NCBI RefSeq assembly: GCF_001315985.1
Contig: NZ_BBBI01000009.1
Location: 26,484 to 90,483, forward strand
Origin: Vulcanisaeta distributa JCM 11216
GTDB lineage: Archaea; Thermoproteota; Thermoprotei; Thermoproteales; Thermocladiaceae
DNA length: 64,000 nt
Direction of reading: 5' to 3'
The position numbers and the translations under genes were made by a program. Shown piece by piece: positions 1-10,676 of the stretch; the stretch's first letter is position 1; the number at the start of each line of letters is the position of its first letter. Below the pieces are notes generated by a model, which worked only from the letters and a program-made list of their open reading frames with translations, was not told the DNA's origin and made no database searches.

Positions 1-2
1 GG

Positions 3-242
3 GCCATATACGATGCATTAATTAAGGGCTTGGTATTTGGCGCCGTGTCGCTGCTGGGCGCCTCAGTTACGAATTATACGATGTACCTGGTTAGGGTGTT
101 TTGGATACCCGTGATTCCGGTGATCATTCTTGGGGTTTTTGGTACATTAATGAGTAGGTACTTTAGGGGTAATGCCGTACTGTGGCTTACCCTCTATGTA
201 ATACTTGGTATTGTAATGTCGTTTATAGGGACCATTGTTTAA
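3..242 (+). CDS. C-terminal part of an integral membrane protein (start lies before the window)
   Basis: The frame is open from the first bases of the window to a TAA at 240-242, so the gene begins upstream. The 79 visible residues form two or three hydrophobic helices separated by short basic loops such as SRYFRGN, which indicates a polytopic membrane protein. Nothing visible identifies a family. The AGGGGT run here is still four G, unlike many G runs later in the window. It converges on the minus-strand Trm112-like gene. Confidence 0.5.
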   Translation, partial: AIYDALIKGLVFGAVSLLGASVTNYTMYLVRVFWIPVIPVIILGVFGTLMSRYFRGNAVLWLTLYVILGIVMSFIGTIV

Positions 243-268
243 TAATGGGCTGTAATTCATGATAATAT

Positions 269-687
269 TTATGATGATAAGTTAACTGGTTTGCCCTCCT
301 TCAATATCCTATTTCCAAGCTCAGGATTCACCTTAACCAGTTGATCCTTAACCCTATCCAGGAATGCCTTATCCTCCTCCTTATTCCTGAGTTCGTCAGG
401 TAGTAATATCGGTATTTCATCCTTTATTGGGTACCAGCGACCGCACTTGGGGCAGTACAATATGCCCTCGACGACCTCCCTCTTGATGCATTCATCGCAG
501 GGTAGCTCCTGCGGGTTTGGGTAATTCTTTATGAAGACGTTCTTAAGTGCGCAGTACTCCTCACAAAACGGTCTCTTGTTCCACTCATACTTCGTTCAGG
601 GTACTCCTTCTCCCTGAGCACTATTAATGTTAGTGGGAATGTCTTGTCGTATGGGCATGCCAATACATCCATTAACCTGTACTTCAC
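269..687 (-). CDS. Trm112-like zinc-binding protein (frameshifted)
   Basis: Small protein with an N-terminus reading [14 protein letters not shown] and later cysteine pairs (PCDEC, CPKCG), the arrangement of the Trm112/YcaR-type zinc domain. Trm112 proteins bind and stabilise SAM-dependent methyltransferases acting on tRNA, rRNA and release factors. The C-terminal 63 residues are open in one frame and the N-terminal part in another. The break lies near 591-598, where the coding strand reads GAACG and GAAACG would restore the frame, i.e. one A is missing. I take the GTG at 685-687 as start because the Trm112 signature begins there. No partner methyltransferase is adjacent. Confidence 0.6.
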
Positions 688-744
688 GAGAAAGCCCTGT
701 TAATACCCTTTAATTACTTTTACCTTTAGTGAATTTTGAGCGCC

Positions 745-2513
745 TCAGTACTTTCTCTCCTCGGGTTTCCATCTAGTTATGCGGACGGGCACGTAACTAA
801 GCCTTGGACCATCAGTCGTGTAGAAGTACAGTGTGTGCTTCAACCAATTGGCATCGTCCCTCTTCGGATAATCAAGCCTGTAGTGAGCACCCCTCGACTC
901 AGTCCTCGTTAATGCACCAACTATTATTAGCTCAGCCTGCTCAAGTAGGAAGTCAAGCTCAAGCACATCCCTAAGGTTCGTGTTGTAGTACCTGCCCTTA
1001 TCCTCAATCCTCACATTCGGGAACCTCTCCCTCAATCTCTTTATTGTTGAATAGGCCTCCTCAAGCCCGCTCTTATCCCTGAATACGTAGACGTAGGTGT
1101 CCATTGTCCTATTCATCTCCTCCCTAATGGAGTACGGATTCTCGGCACCAACCTCCTTATGCAGTAACTTATCGAATATCCTACTCTCCTCATTGGCCAC
1201 CTTCGTCGCTATGTCACCGCCATAATCAAGCATTGAGTCAGGGGCGGACATTGCATACCTAGCCGCGGCAGCGCCTGTTAACCTACCCCCCCATACGAGA
1301 CACTCACTCAATGAGTTGCTACCTAGCCTGTTGGCTCCGTGAACACTGACGTTAGCGGCTTCACCGGCGGCCCACAGGTTTGGTACCCTGGTTTTGTCCT
1401 CATCAAGCATTACCTGGCCATATAAATCGACGTGTACGCCACCCATCATGTAGTGCATTGCTGGTCTAACGGGTATTGGCTCATCGACTGGGTCAATACC
1501 CAGCGTCTTAATCACTATCTCCCTAATCATAGGCAATCTCTTGTTTATTTTCTCCTCACCAAGGTGCCTTAAGTCCAGTAATACGTAACAGAGCCCAGAC
1601 TCCTCATCCACAAAGCCCCCCCTACCCTGTAAGCACTCAGTAACTATTGACCTGCTAACTATATCCCTGGGTGCGAGCTCCATTCTACTTGGCGCGTAGT
1701 TCTTCATGAACCTCTCACCCTCCTTGTTAATTAGGTAGCCGCCCTCACCCCCCCTGGCGCCTTCCGTTATTAAAATGCCATTAGGTACTAGGCTGTTGGG
1801 TGGAATTGCGGAAACTCCATGTCCTTAAGCGGTATACCTGCTCTATAGGCCAGTGAGTAGCCATCGCCCGTTGATGACCAGGCCATTGTCGTGAACTTGT
1901 AAACCCTACCATTACCACCAGTTGCGATTATGCCTGCCTTGGCGAGAATTACCTTGAACTCTCCAGTCCTTAGGTCTATGGCGGTGACGCCCTTAAATAC
2001 TCCGTGATCCATTAGTAATGACGTGACGAAGTGCTCATGGAGCATTTCTACATTATCAAACCTAAGCACGTTGTCGTATAGCGTACTCATCAGGAAGAAA
2101 CCACTCTTATCCTGGGCAAACGTGGTTCTAGGGATGGACATGCCACCAAATGGCCTTTGAAGAATCCTGCCCTTCTCGTCCCTAGACCAAGGAACGCCTA
2201 GGTGATCCATGAATATGATCTCTTTCGGAGCCTCCTGAACTAGTAATTCAACTGCATCCTGGTCGGCCAGGAAGTCGCTGCCCTTGACAGTATCGTACGC
2301 GTGCAAATCAAGGCTATCACCTGTCTCCTTTGGATAAAGGACCGCACTTGCACCGCCCTCGGCGCTGACAGAGTGGCTTCTCATGGCATGGACCTTTGAT
2401 AAGACTGCGATCCTTATTTTGCCCTGGGAAACCCTGGCTGCTTCAAATGCAGCCCTTAAGCCAGCTAGGCCGGAACCTATTATCACTAAATCGTACTTAA
2501 GTACCTCAACCAT
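745..2513 (-). CDS. sdhA: Succinate dehydrogenase/fumarate reductase flavoprotein subunit (one frameshift)
   Basis: FAD-containing catalytic subunit that oxidises succinate to fumarate in the citric acid cycle; it works at the membrane with iron-sulfur and anchor subunits not present here. Visible are the N-terminal dinucleotide fold (IIGSGLAGL, residues 11-19), the FAD-attachment region MRSHSVSAEGG (44-54), HPTA before the active site, and GARGxEGG. Two open frames meet near 1791, where the coding strand reads GCCTAG; GCCCTAG would continue HPTALVPNG. Seven-base C runs at 1286 and 1748 add one Gly each in LVWGR and GARGE. With the shift repaired the protein has the usual ~590 residues. The adjoining TAG is not a readthrough stop, because the continuation is in another frame. 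Confidence 0.93.
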
Positions 2514-2537
2514 ACTCTAGTTCGTTTTACATAGGTG

Positions 2538-2547
2538 ATTTATATTT
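2538..2547 (-). promoter_or_regulatory. TATA element upstream of sdhA
   Basis: On the minus strand this reads AAATATAAAT, 25-34 nt before the sdhA ATG at 2513. That spacing fits an archaeal promoter giving a leaderless or very short-leader transcript. Confidence 0.55.
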
Positions 2548-2586
2548 TCTTCCCCCCCTATTGAGGTTACTGACCTGGGATAAGCA

Positions 2587-2595
2587 TTATTAATA
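2587..2595 (+). promoter_or_regulatory. Probable TATA element for the coiled-coil/DUF373 cluster
   Basis: TTATTAATA lies 28-36 nt before the ATG at 2623. A seven-C run follows it at about 2600, so the original spacing may have been two or three bases shorter. It is divergent from the sdhA promoter within a 110-bp intergenic region. Confidence 0.45.
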
Positions 2596-2622
2596 CCCTC
2601 CCCCCCAGTATGGCTTGCTTGA

Positions 2623-3624
2623 ATGTCGTTTTTAAATGAAGAGGAGTTGGAGAGTAAGATTAAGGAATTGAACAATGAGATCCTTAGGATTAGGAGCGAG
2701 GTTGAGAACAAGGAGAGGGAGAGGGAGAGCCTTCGTAACGAGTTAAATAAGGTTAGGGAGGAGTTAAGTAGTGTGATTGGTCAGCTCAATAGTAAGAGGG
2801 CCGAGTTAAAGAACGTTAAGGATGAAATGGCTAGGTTGAGGAAGAGTAGGGACGATATAGTGAGTACATTAAAGCAGCTTAAGGAGAGGAGGCTTGAGCT
2901 TTTCCAGAAAATTAAGGAGTTAGTAGGTAGGGTAAAGAAATATAGGGAGTTGTTGAAGATGATTAATGATTTAGTTGGTGGTAAGCCTGTTGATAAGGAG
3001 AAATTGAAAGAATTAATAGATAAGCTTGAGTTTGAGCATGAGATCTCGCCCACAGACCCCCCCGAAAAGGAGTGGGAGTTCTTTAGGACTATACAGCGGT
3101 TAGAGAAGGAGTTGAATGCAGCTGAAATCCTCTCGAGAATTAGGGAATACATAAGCCGTGATTCTCAGGAGATTGAGAAGATGCGCAAGGAAAGGATGGA
3201 ACTAGGCCAGCAAATGAGAAATCTCTATAGTAATGTCCTTGCTAATATCAAGACTCAGATACAGGAGCTTAAGAAGAGGAGGGAGTCCATTGTTAATGAA
3301 TTAATTCAACTAAAGAGCAAGAGGGATTCGCTTAAAGCTCGGCGGGATGAGTTGAAGAAGGCGATATTGAGTAAGTCCGCAGAGATTAAGGAGTTGAGGT
3401 CTCGTTTAAGGGAATTAAACGATGAATTAAACAAGTACCAGCTATTGCTGGCCGCTGCGCGTAAATCAAAGAACCTAGCCATGAAGAAACAAGAGGAGAT
3501 GAGGATTAAGGAGGAAATGAGAAAGAAGGCCGAAGAAGGACTTCAGAAATTAATGAAGGGCGAGAGAGTATCACTGAATGATTTATTAGGGCTGGGGGGG
3601 CTAGAGGAGGATAATGAGAAGTGA
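2623..3624 (+). CDS. Long coiled-coil protein, function unknown
   Basis: 333 residues, almost entirely heptad-like charged helix rich in Lys, Glu, Arg and Leu, interrupted near residue 145 by a short proline-containing segment (SPTDPPEKEW). There is no signal peptide, membrane helix or catalytic motif. It ends 3 bp before the DUF373 gene, so the two are probably one transcript. Similar predicted coiled-coil proteins occur in crenarchaeal genomes, some said to resemble phosphoserine phosphatase only through this helix. I cannot assign a role. The GG pair in GLGGLEE near the C-terminus comes from a seven-G run and may be inflated. Confidence 0.6.
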   Translation: MSFLNEEELESKIKELNNEILRIRSEVENKERERESLRNELNKVREELSSVIGQLNSKRAELKNVKDEMARLRKSRDDIVSTLKQLKERRLELFQKIKELVGRVKKYRELLKMINDLVGGKPVDKEKLKELIDKLEFEHEISPTDPPEKEWEFFRTIQRLEKELNAAEILSRIREYISRDSQEIEKMRKERMELGQQMRNLYSNVLANIKTQIQELKKRRESIVNELIQLKSKRDSLKARRDELKKAILSKSAEIKELRSRLRELNDELNKYQLLLAAARKSKNLAMKKQEEMRIKEEMRKKAEEGLQKLMKGERVSLNDLLGLGGLEEDNEK

Positions 3625-3627
3625 GCC

Positions 3628-4737
3628 ATGTCTAAGCTCGTAAGAAGGCTAATAGTGCTATACGTTGATAGGGATAACGACGTAGGCGAGAGACTTGGTG
3701 TTCCTACGCCAATAATTGGTAGGAATAACGTGCTTAAGGTGGCTACGGAATACATACTCAGGTACCCGGATGACTCCGATGCCAATGCCATGTTCGGCGC
3801 TATTCAACTCTATGACACCTTAATCTCAACGTTTGGATCGGAAAATGTTGAGATAGCAGTAGTTACAGGAACCAGTTCAGAGGATGTTACGGCCGATATG
3901 AAGATACTTAATGAAGTTGATAGGATACTCCAGGTGTTTGATGCTGACGGTTTCATAGTGGTCTCTGATGGCCCATCTGACGAGGTGGTCGTTCCTCTAA
4001 TACAATCAAGAAGGCCTGTGGTCTCCGTCAGAAGGATAGTCGTTAAGCAGACAAGGGGTTTTGAGGAATTTGCCGTGTTAGCCAGGTACTATATTGGTAA
4101 GTTATTTAGTGAGCCAAGGTATAGAAGGTACGCGCTTGGTGTGCCTGGAGCGCTTCTGCTGATTTATGGAGTCTTTTATAGCGTGTGGCCCTACATACCT
4201 TCAATAGTTAGGACCATGATTATAGCAAGCATAACGATATTACTCGGCGTTTCATTTATGATTTATGGCTTTAACTTTCATGAAAATATACTCCGATTCC
4301 TCAGGATGTATGAAGCCACATTCTTCATATCCGCTCTCTCTATATTCTTCGTAATAATATACTCATTATCCACCTACTACATGCTGCACCAGACCATACC
4401 GCTTTGGGGGGGTCCATTGAATGTATTTGACTTAATGGGACTCGTGATCGGCGCTATATTCACGGTTAATGCAATTGAGGTTTATATAAAATTCAGGGTA
4501 AGGCCGTTTGGTAGGATAGCCGCTGATGTGCTCTTAACAATATTCCTGTTACTGGTGGCAAGCGACTTGGCTGGTTATATGCTTGGTAAGGTAGGTACGT
4601 ATGCCCTACTTACCGATTTGGCGATTTATACCGTGGTAGGGTTAATAACATTGATAACACTGGGCATTCTGAGGAATAAATATGGTAAGGCTAAGGGTGG
4701 AGGTAAGCCAGGATCTAAAGGCGTTGGCATACGGTGA
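3628..4737 (+). CDS. DUF373 family membrane protein
   Basis: 369 residues. The N-terminal ~165 residues are soluble and start with LIVLYVDRDNDVGERLGVPTP-type sequence, characteristic of DUF373 (COG2237). The rest contains about six hydrophobic helices. The function is unknown. It follows the coiled-coil gene by 3 bp and its 3' end overlaps the next gene by about 56 bp, so the three appear co-transcribed. A seven-G run at about 4405 inside the membrane part gives WGGP where a single Gly is likely. Confidence 0.75.
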   Translation: MSKLVRRLIVLYVDRDNDVGERLGVPTPIIGRNNVLKVATEYILRYPDDSDANAMFGAIQLYDTLISTFGSENVEIAVVTGTSSEDVTADMKILNEVDRILQVFDADGFIVVSDGPSDEVVVPLIQSRRPVVSVRRIVVKQTRGFEEFAVLARYYIGKLFSEPRYRRYALGVPGALLLIYGVFYSVWPYIPSIVRTMIIASITILLGVSFMIYGFNFHENILRFLRMYEATFFISALSIFFVIIYSLSTYYMLHQTIPLWGGPLNVFDLMGLVIGAIFTVNAIEVYIKFRVRPFGRIAADVLLTIFLLLVASDLAGYMLGKVGTYALLTDLAIYTVVGLITLITLGILRNKYGKAKGGGKPGSKGVGIR

Positions 4738-5492
4738 ATTAGAGGCACTAAGCGATTTATCCGGCGGCTCTCTTGATCTCATTGATGATACTAAGGATTT
4801 AGTAATAGAGTATAGGGGGGGTGACCTTAACTCATTGAGTAGCGTCGTTTGTAGGGCATCATTGATTAAACGTATATGGATTATTAATGACGCAGTCGAG
4901 AAACCCCCTGGTTAAACTTGATAGATCAAGATATAGAATTCTAAGAAGAGGTAGAAGAGATGATGCCGTTATTATTGATTTACGTATTGCAAGACTTCTC
5001 GTTAATTTAGCGAGAACTAATGAGAATAAGATTTTCCTCGATCCCTTTGTTGGTTCGGGTGTAATAGCACAGGAGGCCCTTATGATCGGTGCCCACGTAA
5101 TCGGGATAGACATTGATTTGAGGCATATGAAATCATTGGTTGACAATGCGTACGTAGATACTGTGAACTCGGATTCCTTATTAAGTCCCATTAAGGATGA
5201 ATCAATACATGCTATAGCCACCGATCCGCCATATAATAGGTTATCAATAAGTGAGGTAGACCTTGACTCGCTATATAGAAAATTTGCCGAGGAAGCCTTT
5301 AGAATTTTAAGAAGTGGCGGTTATGTGGCTTTTTCACACCCCCCCACTTATGTTGATTCCCTTGATTGGTTTCTAAGCACTGGCCTTGAACTAGTAATCA
5401 ACGGTTTGCAGTATGTCCATGGTGGATTAACGCGGCTGATATACGTCTTTAGGAAGCCTAATCAATACCGAGTGATTTCCTTAAGTTCTTAG
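4682..5492 (+). CDS. Probable tRNA guanosine-N2 methyltransferase, Trm-G10/Trm11 type (frameshifted)
   Basis: SAM-dependent RNA methyltransferase. A short N-terminal segment is followed by a Rossmann fold with DPFVGSG as motif I and ATDPPYN as motif IV (NPPY-type, exocyclic amino methylation). COG1041 enzymes methylate G10 of tRNA. Two frames meet at about 4912 in AAACCCCCTGG; with four C instead of five the frame continues as EKPLVKLDRSRYRI. A seven-G run at 4815 gives YRGGD. The N-terminal domain is shorter than a full THUMP domain, so the exact substrate is uncertain. The start overlaps the DUF373 gene and the 3' end overlaps the convergent hexulose-phosphate synthase gene. Confidence 0.72.
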
Positions 5493-6112
5493 CTGCGGCC
5501 ACGGGATCGGGGGGCCTGCGTTATGGCCCTCCCAATAATTACCACATCAATGTTGGTATCCCTTATTTTAGGCGCTACCTTCTCATCAATACCACCAGCT
5601 ATTGCTACGGCTAGACCATAATTATCCTTAATACTCACAGCCTCGCTTAACAATCCCTCAATGGTTAAGCCCCTACTTCTCTGCACATCGATACCTAGGT
5701 GAAGACCCACGTAATCAGGCCTTAACCCCGCATTGAGTAATTCCTTGACCCTAGTAATGGGATCCCTAACACTTATCATATCAACTAATGATTTACCGCC
5801 AAGTCTCCTTGCCTCATTTATGAACTCACCAATTGTCTCATTAGCCGCGGCGCCCAGGACACTCACTATATTAGCACCCGCATTAATGGCCAGCTCAGCC
5901 TCAAGGGCACCAACATCCATAGTCTTTAGGTCGGCCATGATCTCGGCATTGGGACAGGCAACCCTCAACGCGCTGATGATGAAAATACCGGCCGTCTTTA
6001 TTAATGGCGTTCCCGCCTCAACGATATCCACAGCCCCAGCATTGCATAGTCTACGTGCCAGATGAACCGCCAAACTGGGCTCTATAAGGTCTAGCGCAAC
6101 CTGTAGCTTCAA
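5458..6112 (-). CDS. 3-hexulose-6-phosphate synthase (frameshift near the C-terminus)
   Basis: Orotidine-decarboxylase-superfamily TIM barrel. The family joins formaldehyde to ribulose 5-phosphate, and in archaea the reverse reaction supplies ribose phosphate. Supporting motifs are QVALDL at the start, DLKTMD (residues 61-66), and the C-terminal phosphate-binding AIAGGI and VIIGRAIT. A six-G run at 5509-5514 where five are expected breaks the frame: with five C on the coding strand the protein continues as QAPDPVAAAKNLR and stops at 5458 instead of running into RSRGRS at 5489. The true 3' end then overlaps the convergent methyltransferase by about 35 bp. The isomerase partner (PHI) is not in the window. 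Confidence 0.78.
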
Positions 6113-6118
6113 TTAGAC

Positions 6119-6565
6119 TCACCAACTCCTAAATATTATCTTGACCGGAATACCCATCTTTAACTCAACGAGGATAGGCACATCGGCCTTATCGCCAAGC
6201 TTATTAATGATTACCTCAAGTACGTCCCTAACCCTGGCGAGCGCCATTAGCCTATCTGCCATGGCCTTTCTACTCTCATCAAGTGCCTCATACTCATCAA
6301 TTGGCCTTGGGTCAAAGATTATTTTTAACCCAGTAAGCTCTATCGCCGTTGACAATGATAACTGCTGGCCCTTTCCAACTATCTCCTCTATCATTTGCAG
6401 TAGTGCCATGTACTTATCAGCCTTAACCTTTAAGTCGCCCATCATACCCTCAATCTCCTTAATCCTCTTCTCAAGATTACTTATTTGATTATTCACGTAA
6501 TTAAGTAGTTCCTTGACTCCGTTGAAGGTCATTAATTCGAGATCGGGCGCACTTGACATATTCAT
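6119..6565 (-). CDS. Small coiled-coil protein, unknown
   Basis: 148 residues. A helix-rich N-terminal half (residues 15-65, ISNLEKRIKEIEGMM-like heptads) is followed by a more globular C-terminus ending in FRSW. There are no cysteines or known motifs. It lies 6 bp upstream of the hexulose-phosphate synthase gene on the same strand, so the two probably share a transcript. No assignable function. Confidence 0.5.
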   Translation of the reverse strand: MNMSSAPDLELMTFNGVKELLNYVNNQISNLEKRIKEIEGMMGDLKVKADKYMALLQMIEEIVGKGQQLSLSTAIELTGLKIIFDPRPIDEYEALDESRKAMADRLMALARVRDVLEVIINKLGDKADVPILVELKMGIPVKIIFRSW

Positions 6566-6620
6566 GATATATTGCCAAGATACTTTAAAAAAATATCGCT
6601 TGCGAAAAAATAAATGCAGG

Positions 6621-7999
6621 TTAACTTAACCACCAGGGTCTTGCCCAAAGGAATTCCTCAATAATACTTCTTTCCTCTGGGCCGAAGATCCCCCCCAAAT
6701 CATTGAAGGTCTTTAATTTTACATACTGGGCATCATTTAGGGAACTCCTTAGGTGTCTTAATGATGCCATAGATGCTATATGCCTAATCGCATCGGTAAT
6801 GTCTGAAAATTTTCTTCTTCTAATCACAAACCAACGTGAACCTCTTATGAACGGACCAATAACGCTCGGTTCATTAATGTACTTCTTAAGAAATCCCTCG
6901 GCAGCATCCGAGTTCACGGGAGGCCCCTTATGTATTTCGTATGGAGGAAGCTCCAGTTCATTTAAGGAGATCATTAAAAGTATTACTGATCTATCATCAC
7001 TCCAAGCCATTGATCTAATAACCTTAAAATCAAGCTTCCTAAGGTTTTTTGTTAATGATACCATTAACTTCTTGATTTCGCCCCCCCATACAATGTCTGG
7101 CGATGTGTTACCTGGATAGGGCATTCTCACAACCACGGTTGGTAACACCCAAACAGGCTTTGCCACTTTATGCATCTTCATGAAGAACTCCGTCCGTGGA
7201 TTCCTAAGGAACTCCCGCGATGCTGCTATAGCCATAGCCAGCACATCCCTACTTATCGATGCCGCCGCATTGCGGTTTGGATCAACTGGGTCTATTATTA
7301 TGACCGGTGACTTAAACTTCCTTACAGCATCCCTCTCGTTGTATGTACCTGTCATGTCTATAAACACATGCTTTATTGGCCAATTACTAATGGCCTTTAC
7401 TACATTAATAAACGAACCATAGTGTATTACCAGTAACTCGCTCACATAACCACTGAATCCCTGAACCTTAATCTCGGCGCCATAAATACCCACCGACTTA
7501 AAGAAGGCCTTAAGTAGTCTCACATCGGTATTTCTTTGGCCAAGCTTACTCTTTATGAATTCGGTGTGTAATGGCGTCCTGTCAGCTGCGGTTAATGGTT
7601 TCTCACCAGGGTTTATGCGTATGCATGGTACTACATCGATCTCGAAATCACCAATTAAAAATTGAATATAAGGATGCTGCGCATACTTAATGTTCCAGTT
7701 AATGTTATTCTCAACGGCTATGCTTATTAAATCATTGATTATACTACCATCCTTAATCATATTAAAATAATCCCTGGATAAAACAATAAAGATATCGATA
7801 TCCCTATCCCCCCCGGTAACCACGTGTCCTTAGCCACAGAACCCTGTATTGTTACATCGAAATTCCTATAATTACGCTTTAATAATTCACTCGTTAATAA
7901 TTTAAGTATATCATTTGCTACATTCATTACTTTAACCTTCTCCTCGGGGGCTTGGTGTAACGATTTTCGTAGCTCCAATATGACTTCCTCAATATTCAC
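6621..7999 (-). CDS. cca: CCA-adding enzyme, archaeal class I tRNA nucleotidyltransferase (frameshifted)
   Basis: Adds or repairs the 3'-terminal CCA of tRNA. The nucleotidyltransferase core shows the GSVAKDTWLPG signature followed in the other frame by DRDIDIF, which carries the metal-binding aspartates. The frame breaks at 7809-7815, where seven C occupy a place needing five: LPGDRDID becomes LPGGIGIS. The remainder includes IDVVPC, typical of the archaeal class I family, and the length after repair (~460 residues) is normal. Both tRNA genes in this window already encode CCA, so the enzyme may mainly repair ends here. Confidence 0.9.
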
Positions 8000-8045
8000 G
8001 GTATAAATTATACTATGAAACGCATTATAAACTCACTCCTATCAC

Positions 8046-9403
8046 CTACCTATTAATGACTGCATCAAGCCTATCCTTAATTCTAAGAAGTAAATCCTTA
8101 ATTCTATCAAGGAAGCCCTCATCCACAATAAAGCCACGTAACTCCTCGATTATTTCATCAACACCCATATCGAGCAGGTTCAAACCGAGACCTGCCAAGT
8201 AGGCAAGTACCTCAAGGGCTAAGTCCTCACTTAAGCCCTCCTCATTAATAACGTCCACCATAAACTTACCAACAACGTATAACTTAAGTGTATTAACGTC
8301 AGTATTAAGTACGTGGGCTAAACCCTCATAATCACCTCTACGGAATTCCTCAATAAATGCGTTAAAGCTGCCGTACCTATCCCTAATTACGTTATCGAAG
8401 TACCTACTAACTGCCTTAACGTATTTCGAGTATATCCTAACGGCATCATCGATTTCCTCAACACTGTCTATGGCGCCTCTATAGGACATTACGGCGCCCT
8501 CTGTCGTTAGCTCATCAATTAAGCCCTCATTTATTAATTCAAGGAATTTATCACCGGCCTCCTCGTAAGTCTTCCAATCACCCTCTTCAATGGCCTTACA
8601 TAGTAGGTAGAAGCTGAACATAGATCGCCCTTTATCTTCACGGCACTCCAATACTCTTCGCTCAGACCCTGGACATTACTTAAGGCGTTTCTGCAAATAT
8701 CGTAATACTGCATGGCCCTCGCTATATCGCCATGGGTAAAATAATAATTGGCCAGGACCTCTGATGAGTCCATCATGCTCAATACCTCATTAGCCCTCGC
8801 CTCCTCAATACCAACAGCCTCCCTGAAATTAATCACAGACGACGCATACAATTTAGACGCATCCTCAATCATGCCCTTCTCGGCATCGTGATTGCCCTCA
8901 TCATGGAGCCTCGATGCCTTAACCCCTAAGGTCCTCGGCCCTGGCTATCTTCGACATAGCTCCATGAACCGTGCCTTACTAATGTTACCAATACCCTCAT
9001 AAACGGCGGCAGCCACGCTGAACCTGGTAATTGCCCTGTCGTAGGCAGCTATTGAGTATAGCGCTATTCCAAGGGCCTCATTCACCCTAGCGCCTAATTC
9101 GTCCTTTATGTCGATGCCTATATTATCATCGACAGCGATAATGCCTGGCTCTAGATCCATGCTAATTAATAATTGTACCAGGTCTGGAACCTTGTCTAGG
9201 TCTATGAACCTAATAACTTTAGTAACACCATTCTTAATACTTTCCTCATCCAAGTCCTTAATAAATGAGTAATCGCTTATGGATAGCGTGCACTCGTTAT
9301 TACAGGATGCCAGATCATGAAATGCACTATTTCTAATTAAGTCCTTGGGTACAGTACCTTCAGCAATTGCATGAATATTGATGCCACAGAGTTTGTTATG
9401 CAT
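8046..9403 (-). CDS. Helical-repeat (TPR-like) protein, unknown, broken by indels
   Basis: Three open segments (9403-8945, 8872-8534, 8651-8046) read as one protein of about 450 residues once indels are repaired. At 8945 the same frame continues past a TAG; a missing A and an extra G about 25 bp apart would explain it, giving RRIARAEDLRVKASRL. At about 8640 the coding strand AAGGGCGATC needs one more G. The N-terminal ~100 residues contain a small beta-rich domain with several cysteines; the rest is alpha-helical with repeats resembling tetratricopeptides (ALGIALYSIAAYDRAITRF). I recognise no family. It may instead be a decaying gene, but the break pattern matches that of essential genes here. 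Confidence 0.45.
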
Positions 9404-9547
9404 TCACGATCCCAATGACAAGCATCCGGTATATTACCCACATTAAGCACCTTCAAATGTCGGGACCCGCCCTAATTAATTTTATTAATCCTAAGCTAAA
9501 TAATGGCACAATAAAGATTAAAAGATCCAATAGGGTAGGTACTATAT

Positions 9548-10669
9548 ATGAAAAGTTATGATGTGATAATACTAGCTGGCGGATTAGCGACAAGGCTCAG
9601 GCCCCTTAGTTATTCACGCCCTAAGCCCCCCCTATTGCCTGTGCTTGATAAGGAGATCATTGATTGGATCATGGAGTCGGTAACGAAGATACCACTAAAT
9701 AGAATATTCATATCAATAAGGTACATGGGTGACTTAATAAAGGAGCACATGGAAAGGGTATGGAGTGAGTTTAGGGATAAGCTGATATTTGTGACGGAAA
9801 ACAAGCCATTAGGTGATGCTGGCCCAATCTCCTTAATTAATGAGAAATATGAGCTTTCAGATACGTTCCTCGTGGTTTACGGAGACATACTCAGCGATAT
9901 TGATGCAAGGGCCCTTGTAAACTTCCACGAAAAGATGGGCGGGACTGCTACAATAACACTCACAAGAGTTGATGATGTGTCTAGGTATGGAGTCGCCCAA
10001 CTAGACGAGACAGGCAAGATAATAAACTTCATAGAAAAACCCAAGCAATACGTTGGTTCCAACTTAATAAATGCGGGCTTTTATGTTTTCACGAAAGAGA
10101 TTACTAAGTTAATACCAAAGAATCCGGAGGGTCAGGTTAAGCTTGCTATTGATGTTGTTCCAAGGTTACTAAGGATTGGGAAGGTCTATGGGTTTATACA
10201 TAGTGGTCTTTGGTTTGATATCGGCACACCAGAGGATTATATGAAGGCAAACTTCAGCATCCTGGTTAGTAGGTGTAAGGATGATAATGATTGTGTAAGT
10301 ACCGACCTACCACAATCAGTTACAATACAACCCCCAGTCTACTTAGGGCCTAACGTCACTATCGGGAGTAATACGGAGATTGGTCCGAACGTTATAATAC
10401 ATAGGAATACCAAGATTGGGAGTACTGCTAAGATAGTTAATTCGCTCATCTTTGAGGGGGGGTCCTCATTGTGTGATGGCGTTTACATATCGGGAAGTAT
10501 CATTGGGAGTAATACGTACATTGGTAAATGGGCTAGGGTTGAGGATGGGTCTGTGATTGGTGATGGCGTTTACATAAAGGACTCGGTGTTCATAGCGAAG
10601 AACACGAAGATAGGCCCGTATAGAGAAATAATGGAGTCAATATACAAGGAAGGCGAGATCATCCTATAA
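9548..10669 (+). CDS. Sugar-phosphate nucleotidyltransferase with left-handed beta-helix tail
   Basis: 373 residues. Residues 1-240 form a nucleotidyltransferase fold: ILAGGLATRLRPLS (glycine-rich NTP loop), RPKP metal/NTP Lys, VVYGDILSDID and FIEKP. From about residue 255 hexapeptide repeats (IGSNTEIGPNVIIHRNT) form a left-handed beta helix. Such archaeal proteins make GDP-mannose, UDP-sugars or dTDP-glucose; the exact sugar cannot be told. RPKPPLLPV contains an extra Pro from a seven-C run at 9628 where RPKPLLPV is expected. It ends about 35 bp before S13 and has its own promoter region. Confidence 0.82.
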   Translation: MKSYDVIILAGGLATRLRPLSYSRPKPPLLPVLDKEIIDWIMESVTKIPLNRIFISIRYMGDLIKEHMERVWSEFRDKLIFVTENKPLGDAGPISLINEKYELSDTFLVVYGDILSDIDARALVNFHEKMGGTATITLTRVDDVSRYGVAQLDETGKIINFIEKPKQYVGSNLINAGFYVFTKEITKLIPKNPEGQVKLAIDVVPRLLRIGKVYGFIHSGLWFDIGTPEDYMKANFSILVSRCKDDNDCVSTDLPQSVTIQPPVYLGPNVTIGSNTEIGPNVIIHRNTKIGSTAKIVNSLIFEGGSSLCDGVYISGSIIGSNTYIGKWARVEDGSVIGDGVYIKDSVFIAKNTKIGPYREIMESIYKEGEIIL

Positions 10670-10676
10670 ACTAAAA

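Noticed and set aside
1780..1800. TAG readthrough or pyrrolysine in SdhA, and likewise in polymerase B1 at 25921
   Set aside because: In both genes the protein continues in a different frame after the TAG, so a missing base explains it. Readthrough would not.
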